Virus record (IMG/VR): IMGVR_UViG_3300000318_000013
Span: 1 to 21,315 of that record
Origin: a virus
Reading direction: 5' to 3' (one strand)
Length of the DNA: 21,315 bases
The notes beneath the pieces are model-generated. The model worked only from the letters and a program-made list of their open reading frames with translations, searched no databases and was not told where the DNA came from. Below are positions 14,897 to 21,315 of the stretch, in pieces. Positions within the stretch are counted from its first letter, which is position 1, and every line of letters begins with the position of its first letter. The translations under genes were made by a program, and so were the position numbers.

Positions 14897-16200
14897 GCGA
14901 TAAGGATCTGGCAAGGAGAACGTCAGCCGAGGTATTCTTTGGAGGCGTTGATATAACAAATTCAATCCAGCCATATCTTTTATCATTATCCTATACGGAC
15001 AATGAGGAGGATGCAGCTGACGACCTTCAAATATCTCTACAGGACCGAGAAAATATCTGGCTTGAAAAATGGCTGGATGTTGCTATTCAAGCGGCGGCTG
15101 CCTCCCCATCTGTTACTGGAACACCATATAAGGTCACGGCACAGAGCGGTCTGAACGTCCGAAGCGGCCCTGGAACAAATCATGGCAAGGTAGGCTCGCT
15201 GGCATATGGCACTCAGGTAAACGTGTTATCTGTATCAAACGGATGGGCACGCATTAAGTACAACAGCAAGGACGCCTATATCAGTGAGAAGTATGTCGCC
15301 AAGGGAAGCGGGACGGACGTCGCTGCAACCAGCGCAACGACCGTCAAGGGCCTCCGCATCCAGTCAGTAATTGTCCGTGAGAATTGGAACAGTGACGGAA
15401 AAGACAAGGTGCTGGACTGCGGGCAGTTTGAACTAGACAATGTGGATGCCTCCGGACCTCCTGCCACCATTACAATTAAGGGTACGTCGCTGCCATATGT
15501 CGCACAGATCCGCCAGGTAAAAAAGAATCATGCGTGGGAATCGATATCTTTGTCTGGTATAGCGAAGCAGTTAGCAGCCAACAATGGCATGGCATGTCTT
15601 TATGAATCTGCTTATGACCCGAAGTATACCCGTGTGGAGCAGGTCACCATGAGCGACATTGCCTTTTTATCTATCTTGTGCCATGACGGTGGCATTTCGC
15701 TGAAGATCACGAATAACATCATTGTGCTTTTCGACCAGGCAGCGTATGAAGCTAAGGCTCCTGTGCTGACAATCGAACGCGGTGATGGCACTTACAGCAA
15801 ATATAAGCTCCAGACCGGAAAAGCGGACACTCAATATGCGAGCTGCCGGGTACGTTATACTGACCCATCCACCGGTAAGACGATTAAGGGCATTGCTTAT
15901 ACCGAGGACTATAAAGCTGATGACGAGGACAACCAACAACTCGAAATATGGGCAAAGGTAAATAGTATCGGCGAGGCAAAAACCTTGGCATACAAACGCC
16001 TGCGGCTCCAAAACAAATATGAGAAATCTGCGACCTTTACCATTCCTGGGAATCCCGACATTATGGCCGGGGTTACGGTTATGCTTGAAGGTTGGGGCGC
16101 ATGGAGCGGAAAGTACATCGTCAGTCAGTCGAAACATTCTATCGGTGACTCAGGCTATACGACACAAATCCAACTGAGGAAAGTATTGGAGGGGTACTGA
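14893..16200 (+). CDS. Baseplate hub protein, P2 gpD family, with inserted SH3b domain
   Basis: 435 residues. The hub (P2 gpD, Mu gp44, T4 gp27 type) forms the ring that links tube and spike. The N-terminal beta part (AEVFFGGVDITNSIQPYLLS, then DNEEDAADDLQISLQD) and the long C-terminal part (ESISLSGIAKQLAANNGM; DIAFLSILCHDGGISLKI; PDIMAGVTVMLEGWGAW) are typical. Between them, residues about 79-136 (bases 15127-15300) are a bacterial SH3 domain: YKVTAQSGLNVRSGPGTNHG, then VGSLAYGTQVNVLSVSNGWA, then KDAYISEKYV. The LNVRSGPGT and GWA wording is diagnostic of SH3_3. Ala/Ser/Thr/Gly linkers flank it on both sides. Such domains bind peptidoglycan. The start overlaps the gpX-like stop (ATGA). Confidence 0.9.
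   Translation: MSDKDLARRTSAEVFFGGVDITNSIQPYLLSLSYTDNEEDAADDLQISLQDRENIWLEKWLDVAIQAAAASPSVTGTPYKVTAQSGLNVRSGPGTNHGKVGSLAYGTQVNVLSVSNGWARIKYNSKDAYISEKYVAKGSGTDVAATSATTVKGLRIQSVIVRENWNSDGKDKVLDCGQFELDNVDASGPPATITIKGTSLPYVAQIRQVKKNHAWESISLSGIAKQLAANNGMACLYESAYDPKYTRVEQVTMSDIAFLSILCHDGGISLKITNNIIVLFDQAAYEAKAPVLTIERGDGTYSKYKLQTGKADTQYASCRVRYTDPSTGKTIKGIAYTEDYKADDEDNQQLEIWAKVNSIGEAKTLAYKRLRLQNKYEKSATFTIPGNPDIMAGVTVMLEGWGAWSGKYIVSQSKHSIGDSGYTTQIQLRKVLEGY
15127..15300 (+). other. SH3b domain-coding insert within the hub gene
   Basis: Codes for hub residues about 79-136. The flanking linkers (AIQAAAASPSVTGTP before, AKGSGTDVAATSATT after) mark it as an independent domain looped out of the hub barrel. 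The remainder of the protein can be aligned mentally to gpD without it. Confidence 0.85.
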
Positions 16201-16523
16201 TGGAAGAAAACATTTTGAAAAATCTTGTGAGGATAGGAACCGTCAGCACTATTGACAATACAGGCAAGAAAGCCAGGGTAATATTTCAGGATAAGGACAT
16301 GACCTCAGGCTGGCTTTTCGTGTTACAACACCCAGGAGCAGTAAATATCGAGGAAAACGGCGAGCACACGCACAGCCTATCCGGTGGAGGTTCAACTGAT
16401 CAGAATGGCGATCACGGTCATGATGCAGCAGCCGCTCCATGGATGCCTGCGGTCAACGATACGGTTCTTGTCCTCTACATCCCCATTTTCAACGGGGATG
16501 GATTCATACTGGGGGTGATTTAA
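16200..16523 (+). CDS. Short baseplate spike protein, gpV-like, with two HxH motifs
   Basis: 107 residues. The OB-fold of baseplate assembly V proteins is seen in NLVRIGTVSTIDNTGKKARV, SGWLFVLQHPG, and the C-terminal PWMPAVNDTVLVLYIPIF with NGDGFILGVI. Between strands there is a polar loop with NGEHTH (His56, His58) and NGDHGH (His72, His74). P2 gpV and related spikes bind iron through HxH at the tip. P2 gpV has 211 residues, so this version has only the OB domain and no long helical needle. GGAGGGG 16188-16194 is 5 bases before ATG 16200, which overlaps the hub stop by one base. Confidence 0.82.
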   Translation: MEENILKNLVRIGTVSTIDNTGKKARVIFQDKDMTSGWLFVLQHPGAVNIEENGEHTHSLSGGGSTDQNGDHGHDAAAAPWMPAVNDTVLVLYIPIFNGDGFILGVI

Positions 16524-16921
16524 TGCAGATAGGAGCGCTTGGCGATATTGTGTTTCAGGTGTCGGCGGAAACGGTCGAGACGTTGGACAAGGTCACATGG
16601 TCCGGGGCGGCAAGATACGCCAAACAAGACCGCCATTTGAAAGACTCGCTCACTGAATTTACGGGCTTGGAGCCAGATGAAATATCTTTTGAAATGCTGC
16701 TTTCGGCATACCTCGGCGTGGATCCGTACCCGGAGCTCGTTAAGATTTGGCAGTATGAACGGAACGGAAAGGCTCTCACCCTCGTCATTGGCGAGAGAAC
16801 CTATGGTAAATGGCGATGGGTAATAGAAAAGCATTCAATAAAAATGCAGAATTTCGGGAAAGGCGGCGCGTTGATGTCAGCTACCGTGTCCGTGAATTTG
16901 CTTGAATATCTGAAATCGTGA
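16523..16921 (+). CDS. Tail protein, P2 gpU family
   Basis: 132 residues. Family features: an opening IGALGDIVFQVS, the segment GAARYAKQDRHLKDSLTEF, then SAYLGVDPYPELVKIWQYER, and YGKWRWVIEKHSIKMQNFGK near the end, all as in P2 gpU, a tail protein needed for complete tails. ATG 16523 overlaps the previous stop (TAATG); the open frame back to 16439 lies inside the spike gene and is ignored. Here U lies between V and W, whereas in P2 it lies beside X and D. Confidence 0.85.
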   Translation: MQIGALGDIVFQVSAETVETLDKVTWSGAARYAKQDRHLKDSLTEFTGLEPDEISFEMLLSAYLGVDPYPELVKIWQYERNGKALTLVIGERTYGKWRWVIEKHSIKMQNFGKGGALMSATVSVNLLEYLKS

Positions 16922-16930
16922 GGTAACGCT

Positions 16931-17251
16931 ATGAGTTATAAGGTAAGCACAAGAGATATCAGCAAAATATCGTTGAACGAGAGCGATACCGTGACCTCGG
17001 TCATGCAGAACATAGCAATCATCTTGTCGACCAGGCAGGGAACCGTGCCTCTGTACCGGGGATTTGGTTTGCCTATGAATTTCATTGATAAGCCTATACC
17101 CGTTGCAAAAACTTTGATGATTGCGGAAATAACAGAAGCAATCGCTGAATATGAACCACGGGCGAATTTGATAAGTGTATCCTTTGAAATTGACGAAAGC
17201 GCTCCGGAGAGATTAATACCGACTGTGGAGGTGGAAATAATCGATGAGTAG
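16931..17251 (+). CDS. Baseplate wedge protein, P2 gpW / T4 gp25 family
   Basis: 106 residues. The family pattern is clear: SVMQNIAIILSTRQGTVPLY, then RGFGLPMNFIDKPI, then IAEITEAIAEYEPRANLISV and EVEIIDE. The wedge initiates sheath polymerisation in related phages and contractile machines; the conserved Arg/Glu core around GTVPLYRGFG carries the fold. AGGT 16921-16924 lies shortly before the ATG. It overlaps gpJ by 8 bases. Confidence 0.93.
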   Translation: MSYKVSTRDISKISLNESDTVTSVMQNIAIILSTRQGTVPLYRGFGLPMNFIDKPIPVAKTLMIAEITEAIAEYEPRANLISVSFEIDESAPERLIPTVEVEIIDE

Positions 17252-18380
17252 AAATCCGGAATACCAATTCATAAGCACGGACACAACCACCCTGATAGCA
17301 AAGCTTATTTCTGCCTATGAGCTGATCACCGGCAGCGTGGTCCGGCCTGCCAGTCCGGAAAAGCTGTTCATTAATTGGATAGCTGATGTTCTGGTGCAGG
17401 AACGCATACTGAATAATTATACAGGTAATCAGAATTTACCCAGTAGAGCCGAAGGCGAAAACCTCGACTCCCTGGGCGAATTGTTTTATATAAAAAACAG
17501 ACCTGCGGCGCAGCCGGCAGTATGTACTATGCGGTTCCATATCTCAGCAGTTCAGGTATCAGCTGTACTGATACCATCAGGAACACAGGTTACAGATACC
17601 GGAAAGGAACTTGTATGGGAAACGACAGCAGACGCTTATGTCGCAATCGGTAACACATATGCCGATGTTATGGTACAGTGCCAGACTGCCGGTATTATTG
17701 GGAATGAATATGCAGCCGGGCAGATTAACGTAATAATCGAGCCTTATGCCTATTATGATCACTGCGAAAACATTACAACGAGCGACGGTGGATCTGATGC
17801 CAGCACGGACGATGAATACTATGAACTTATGAGAGCCAGCCAGGATGCATACAGCGACGCAGGGGCAAAAGGCGGATATATCTATTTTGCAAAGAAGGTG
17901 TCTACGGAGATTGTGGACGTTGTTGCGAATACCCCTTCCCCCGGGCAGGTGAACCTATACATACTCATGAACGACGGTGCTGGCGCGAGTACCGAAATAA
18001 AGAACGCTGTTCTTGCAGCTTGCAATGATGATTTTGTCAGGCCGCTTACAGATTATGTTGTTGCAGATGATCCGGAGCCTGCGAGCTACAACATACAGTT
18101 TACTTACTACATCCCCAATAGCTTATCACTGAGCGCAGCAGAGGTACAGACGGCAGTAAATGCTGCAGTCGACAATTATGTAAAATGGCAGTATGCGAAG
18201 CTTGGCCGGGATATTAACCCATCTTACCTAATAGGGTTGCTCATGCAAACCGGCATAAAGAGGCTCATATTGACACAACCCGCATTCACTGTCCTGAGTG
18301 ACGGCAGCGACAACACGGTGCCACAGATTGCTACTGTCGGTACAACAACAATCACGAACGGAGGATATGAGAATGAGTAA
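17244..18380 (+). CDS. Baseplate protein, P2 gpJ family
   Basis: 378 residues. Baseplate J proteins form the wedge arms linking hub and fibres. Seen here: an N-terminal helical part (ELITGSVVRPASPEKLFINW), then SRAEGENLDSLGELFYIKNR, the typical beta-domain FHISAVQVSAVLIPSGTQVT, then TAGIIGNEYAAGQINVIIE, the DGGSDASTDDEYYELMR motif, and GAKGGYIYFAKKVSTEIVDV. All are regular members of the baseplate J family. The 3' end overlaps gpI by 8 bases. Confidence 0.93.
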   Translation: MSRNPEYQFISTDTTTLIAKLISAYELITGSVVRPASPEKLFINWIADVLVQERILNNYTGNQNLPSRAEGENLDSLGELFYIKNRPAAQPAVCTMRFHISAVQVSAVLIPSGTQVTDTGKELVWETTADAYVAIGNTYADVMVQCQTAGIIGNEYAAGQINVIIEPYAYYDHCENITTSDGGSDASTDDEYYELMRASQDAYSDAGAKGGYIYFAKKVSTEIVDVVANTPSPGQVNLYILMNDGAGASTEIKNAVLAACNDDFVRPLTDYVVADDPEPASYNIQFTYYIPNSLSLSAAEVQTAVNAAVDNYVKWQYAKLGRDINPSYLIGLLMQTGIKRLILTQPAFTVLSDGSDNTVPQIATVGTTTITNGGYENE

Positions 18381-18969
18381 CTATGGAATCACAGCAGAAA
18401 ATCTTCTCCTTACTCTTCCAGAAGCTTTAGCAAAAGATGAAAACATGCTTGCCCTCGCATCCGCTATCGCGGACGAGTTGGCGTTGCGTCCATCCGAAAT
18501 AGCAAGTCTGTTGATTTACTCTCGGATCAATGAGCTTCCAGAGGATATGCTGGATATTTTGGCATATGATTTCAAGGTCGACTGGTGGGATTACAATTAT
18601 AGTCTGGCCGAGAAGCGCAAGACCTTGAAGGATAGCTGGAATGTCCATAGTACGCTCGGTACAAAGAGAGCTGTGGAGAAGGCAATTTCGGCGATATACC
18701 CGGATACGAAGGTCGATGAGTGGTTTAATTATGGAGGTGACCCATATCACTTTAAGTTGTTGATTGACGCGACCTACGAGAACATTGACCCTGCCAAACA
18801 CCAGAGAGTGCTTGACAGGGTCGAATATTATAAAAACCTCCGTTCGCACCTTGACGGCATAGAATACACGGCTGTCCCAGCCGGATATTGCAGAAGCTAC
18901 GGTGCCGTCGCTGTTGCGGGCATGAGGTTAGAAATCACAGTGGAGGTGGCTGTATATGGCGTGGAATAA
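18373..18969 (+). CDS. Tail protein, P2 gpI family
   Basis: 198 residues, the last baseplate protein before the fibre in P2 order (J, I, H). Typical: LALASAIADELALRPSEIAS, then INELPEDMLDILAYDFKVDW, then LKDSWNVHSTLGTKRAVEKA and DEWFNYGGDPYHFKL. ATG 18373 was chosen because GGAGG 18360-18364 is 8 bases upstream; ATG 18367 is only 2 bases away from it. The last 14 bases overlap the fibre gene. Confidence 0.92.
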   Translation: MSNYGITAENLLLTLPEALAKDENMLALASAIADELALRPSEIASLLIYSRINELPEDMLDILAYDFKVDWWDYNYSLAEKRKTLKDSWNVHSTLGTKRAVEKAISAIYPDTKVDEWFNYGGDPYHFKLLIDATYENIDPAKHQRVLDRVEYYKNLRSHLDGIEYTAVPAGYCRSYGAVAVAGMRLEITVEVAVYGVE

Positions 18970-21315
18970 TGCAGTAGTAACAAATACAGGAATTGCTATG
19001 CTTCAACAGGTGCTTGGCGGTGCAACGCTCACCCTTGACGGCGCAGTCGGTGGCACAGGCACTGTCTCAGCAGCATCGCTCATGGCGCAAACTGCTTTGA
19101 AAACTCAAAAGCAAACCTTTGATATCGTTGGCGTAACCAACGAAACGAACGGCAAAAAGGTTAACATTCTCATTGTAAGCGATGGATTGGCCACAGGTTA
19201 TACAATGAATCAGGTCGGAATATGGGCACATGTTGGCAGTAACCCTTCTGCTCTTTTTGCTATCATTCAGGATGAACCTGGTATAATAATTCCATCTGAG
19301 ACGGACATACCTGATTTCTCGCTGAACTTCTATGTGGTTATAGACTTTTCAAACGAAAGCGAATTTACCCTGTCGGTTGACACGTCGGCATTGGTGAGTG
19401 TCGGTATGATGAATACTGCGCTGTCCACTAAACTGGATGTCAATGGTAGTGGTTCTGATTTGACCGCTGTCTTTACTCAAGCCGAGACGAGGACGAGCAT
19501 TGCCACTGGCGAGAAATTGTCAGTCCTGTTCGGTAAAATAATGAAGTGGTTCACAGACTTGGGTGAAGCAGCCTTTAAGTCGGTTGGTACCGGAGCAAAT
19601 GATGTCGCTGCGGGTAATCATGGGCACAGCGCAGCCACCACATCTGCTAACGGCTTCATGTCATCGACCGACAAAACAAAGCTAAACGGCATAGAGACAG
19701 GAGCTCAGGTCAACACCATAACGAGCGTGGCGGGTAAGACCGGAGCTGTTACACTTGTTAAAGCTGATGTAGGTCTGGGTAATGTGGATAATACTGTGGA
19801 TTCTGTAAAAGTTGTACTTTCCGCGACCAAGCTGTCAACCGCCCGGAACATTGCCCTTACTGGTGACGCTTCAGGTTCCGCCAGTTTCGATGGAAGCGCA
19901 AATGCTTCCATCGCGGTGGTTTTGTCAAATAGCGGAGCAACAGAAGGAACATACACAAAGCTAACTATTGATACGAAGGGTCGGGTAACGTCGGCAACCA
20001 CTTTAACAGCGGCAGATATTCCGGCATTAACCCTCTCGAAGATTAGTGATGCCGGAACTGCAGCCAGTAAAACTACCGGGAACGCTGTGGGTAATGTACC
20101 TGTGATAGGGGCGAATGGCAAGCTTGATACATCCATTATGCCGGCTCTTGCCATATCGGATACTTTTGTGGTAGCAAATCAAACTGACATGCTCGCTGTC
20201 ACTGCACAGATTGGAGATATAGCAGTCAGAACAGACCTGAATAAAAGTTTTATCCTTAAAACCGAACCTGCCAGTACATTGGCGAACTGGCAGGAACTCT
20301 TGACTCCAACCGATGTGGTACAATCAGTCGCTGGGAAAACAGGAGCCGTTACACTTGTTAAAGCCGATGTAGGTCTGGGTAATGTAGATAATACATCAGA
20401 TGCGAATAAGCCGGTATCTACAGCACAGCAGACAGCGCTCAATGCAAAGGAAGTACTGCTAAGTGGGGCCTCGACAAAAACAGCCCCGATTGATGCTGAT
20501 GCTATAATTATTACTGATAGTGCAGCCAGCAACGGGACAAAGAGGACTCTCTGGTCGAATATAAAATCATCGCTGAAAACTTACTTTGATACCTTGTATA
20601 ACGGCATTGCAGACTATGTGAGACAGCCCGGATATGGCACGACAGGCGGCAGTGCCAATGCATACACACTTACGCCATCTCCTGCCATTAGTGCCTATGC
20701 AGCAGGGCAGTGCTTTGCTGTGCAAATCCACGCCGCCAATACAGGAGCATCAACTCTTAACATCAATGCCCTGGGCACTAAGAACATCCTTGACAGTAAA
20801 GGTAATGCAATGACATCAGGAAAACTCAGGCTGAATGGAGTATATACGCTGAGGTATGACGGCACAAATTTTATATTACAGGGTGAAGGTGGTTCTGGAA
20901 ATGCCTTAGCGTCTGACCTTCTCTCTGGCAAAACAGCAAGTACAGACGCAGGTGATATTACAGGAACGATGATAAATAATGGTAGTATAGGAACTCAGAA
21001 TCTTACAACAGAAGGTGCTGAGTATACAATACCTGCTGGATATCATAATGGACTTGGTAAAGTAAAAGCTGTGATTACAAATATTGCTGCGGCTGTAATT
21101 AAAGCTGGTACTACGGTAGGCGGTATCGCCGGTACTTTTACAGCAGATGCAACGGCTGCAGCAGCACAAATTTTAAGCGGATATACAGCATATGTGAATG
21201 GATCGAAAATTACCGGTAACATAAGCAGTAAGGCAGCGGCGACGATTACACCTAACACAGCAGACCAAACAATAGTAGCAGGGCAATATTTATCTGGTGC
21301 GCAGACAATAAGTGG
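18956..21315 (+). CDS. Tail fibre / receptor-binding protein (3' partial)
   Basis: At least 786 residues, frame 2 open to the window edge. GGAGG 18942-18946 lies 9 bases before ATG 18956, inside the gpI end. Residues 1-150 are the baseplate-attaching part (MAWNNAVVTNTGIAMLQQVL; MNQVGIWAHVG; DFSLNFYVVIDFSN). Then GNHGHSAATTSANGFMSSTD and KTKLNGIETGAQVN near 220-255, the phage tail repeat VAGKTGAVTLVKADVGLGN at 258 and again at 458, between them ALTGDASGSASFDGSANASI and VPVIGANGKLDTSIMPALAI, all standard modules of trimeric fibres. From about 652 on, ASDLLSGKTAS-type modules begin. Host recognition is expected at the missing C-terminus. Confidence 0.92.
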   Translation, partial: MAWNNAVVTNTGIAMLQQVLGGATLTLDGAVGGTGTVSAASLMAQTALKTQKQTFDIVGVTNETNGKKVNILIVSDGLATGYTMNQVGIWAHVGSNPSALFAIIQDEPGIIIPSETDIPDFSLNFYVVIDFSNESEFTLSVDTSALVSVGMMNTALSTKLDVNGSGSDLTAVFTQAETRTSIATGEKLSVLFGKIMKWFTDLGEAAFKSVGTGANDVAAGNHGHSAATTSANGFMSSTDKTKLNGIETGAQVNTITSVAGKTGAVTLVKADVGLGNVDNTVDSVKVVLSATKLSTARNIALTGDASGSASFDGSANASIAVVLSNSGATEGTYTKLTIDTKGRVTSATTLTAADIPALTLSKISDAGTAASKTTGNAVGNVPVIGANGKLDTSIMPALAISDTFVVANQTDMLAVTAQIGDIAVRTDLNKSFILKTEPASTLANWQELLTPTDVVQSVAGKTGAVTLVKADVGLGNVDNTSDANKPVSTAQQTALNAKEVLLSGASTKTAPIDADAIIITDSAASNGTKRTLWSNIKSSLKTYFDTLYNGIADYVRQPGYGTTGGSANAYTLTPSPAISAYAAGQCFAVQIHAANTGASTLNINALGTKNILDSKGNAMTSGKLRLNGVYTLRYDGTNFILQGEGGSGNALASDLLSGKTASTDAGDITGTMINNGSIGTQNLTTEGAEYTIPAGYHNGLGKVKAVITNIAAAVIKAGTTVGGIAGTFTADATAAAAQILSGYTAYVNGSKITGNISSKAAATITPNTADQTIVAGQYLSGAQTIS
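19727..19795 (+). repeat. Phage tail repeat, copy 1
   Basis: Codes for 23 residues beginning VAGKTGAV and ending GNVDNT. It is identical at protein level to copy 2, exactly 600 bases downstream; 60 of 69 bases agree and all nine differences are silent. Confidence 0.85.
20327..20395 (+). repeat. Phage tail repeat, copy 2
   Basis: Second copy of the 23-residue VAGKTGAV...GNVDNT unit, followed by SDANKPVSTAQQTAL, the usual continuation of this module, which copy 1 lacks. Confidence 0.85.
20909..21315 (+). repeat. C-terminal fibre modules (ASDLLSGKTA type)
   Basis: Two diverged units 252 bases apart: ASDLLSGKTASTDAGDITG from 20909 and AAQILSGYTAYVNGSKITG from 21161. Each continues to a 'TI.AG' turn (YTIPAGYHNG; QTIVAGQYLSG). 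The second runs out of the window, so more copies may follow. Confidence 0.7.

Noticed and set aside
16439-16522. Upstream extension of the gpU-like frame
   Set aside because: It lies within the conserved end of the spike gene; homology to gpU begins at MQIGALGD (16523).
19705-20154. Minus-strand ORFs in the tail-fibre region
   Set aside because: They mirror the low-complexity Ala/Thr/Val-rich fibre codons on the other strand; the plus-strand frame is unbroken to the edge.
18956-21315. Diversity-generating retroelement target in the fibre gene
   Set aside because: No template repeat or reverse transcriptase is in view and the C-terminal end is missing, so there is no support.
1-21315. CRISPR array, tRNA, insertion sequence, toxin-antitoxin or defence genes
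   Set aside because: No regular direct repeats with spacers, no tRNA-like fold, no transposase and no cargo gene was seen; all space is taken by structural genes.

Overview
The window is a single, dense, plus-strand block of late (structural) genes from a tailed phage or prophage with a contractile tail. It runs from inside the large terminase gene to inside the tail-fibre gene. Strong Shine-Dalgarno sequences (AAGGAGG, GGAGG) precede almost every start, some genes start with GTG or TTG, and the proteins read like those of Firmicutes phages. A Firmicutes host, probably Clostridia-like, is therefore likely, but the species cannot be named. No integrase, repressor, lysis gene, tRNA, attachment site or host gene is in view, so free phage and resident prophage cannot be told apart. 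No stretch longer than about 110 bases lacks a coding sequence, and I see no genuine minus-strand gene.

Region 1 (1-7051), head module in phage lambda order: large terminase GpA (5' end cut off), a small gpW-position protein, portal (TTG start), ClpP-like prohead protease with an in-frame nested scaffold start (C/Nu3 arrangement), decoration protein D, major capsid protein E, and two small head-tail connector candidates in the FI and FII positions.

Region 2 (7048-8473), head-to-tail joint: a lambda gpZ-like protein, a tail-terminator candidate by position, and a 121-residue protein of unknown role.

Region 3 (8488-11064), contractile tail shaft in P2/Mu style: sheath, tube, and a tail-assembly chaperone. 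The chaperone has a T TTT TTG slippery site, a possible stem-loop 7 nt downstream, and an open -1 frame. This predicts a short product of 125 residues and a frameshift fusion of 181 residues.

Region 4 (11082-21315), tape measure and baseplate: tape measure (1201 residues), gpX-like LysM-type protein, gpD-like hub with an inserted bacterial SH3 domain, short gpV-like spike with two HxH motifs, gpU-like protein, gpW/gp25 wedge, gpJ, gpI, and a long modular tail fibre that leaves the window still open.

Most neighbouring genes overlap by 1 to 10 bases (ATGA, TAATG and similar), which suggests one translationally coupled late operon. Two non-coding gaps stand out because each holds a strong hairpin: 1719-1824 before the portal gene and 10452-10519 before the chaperone gene. 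The most noteworthy signals are the frameshift cassette, the nested scaffold, the SH3 insertion in the hub, the His pairs in the spike, and the hairpins. I found no clear cargo, defence or otherwise unknown multi-gene system; the genome segment is a lambda-head / P2-Mu-tail mosaic.
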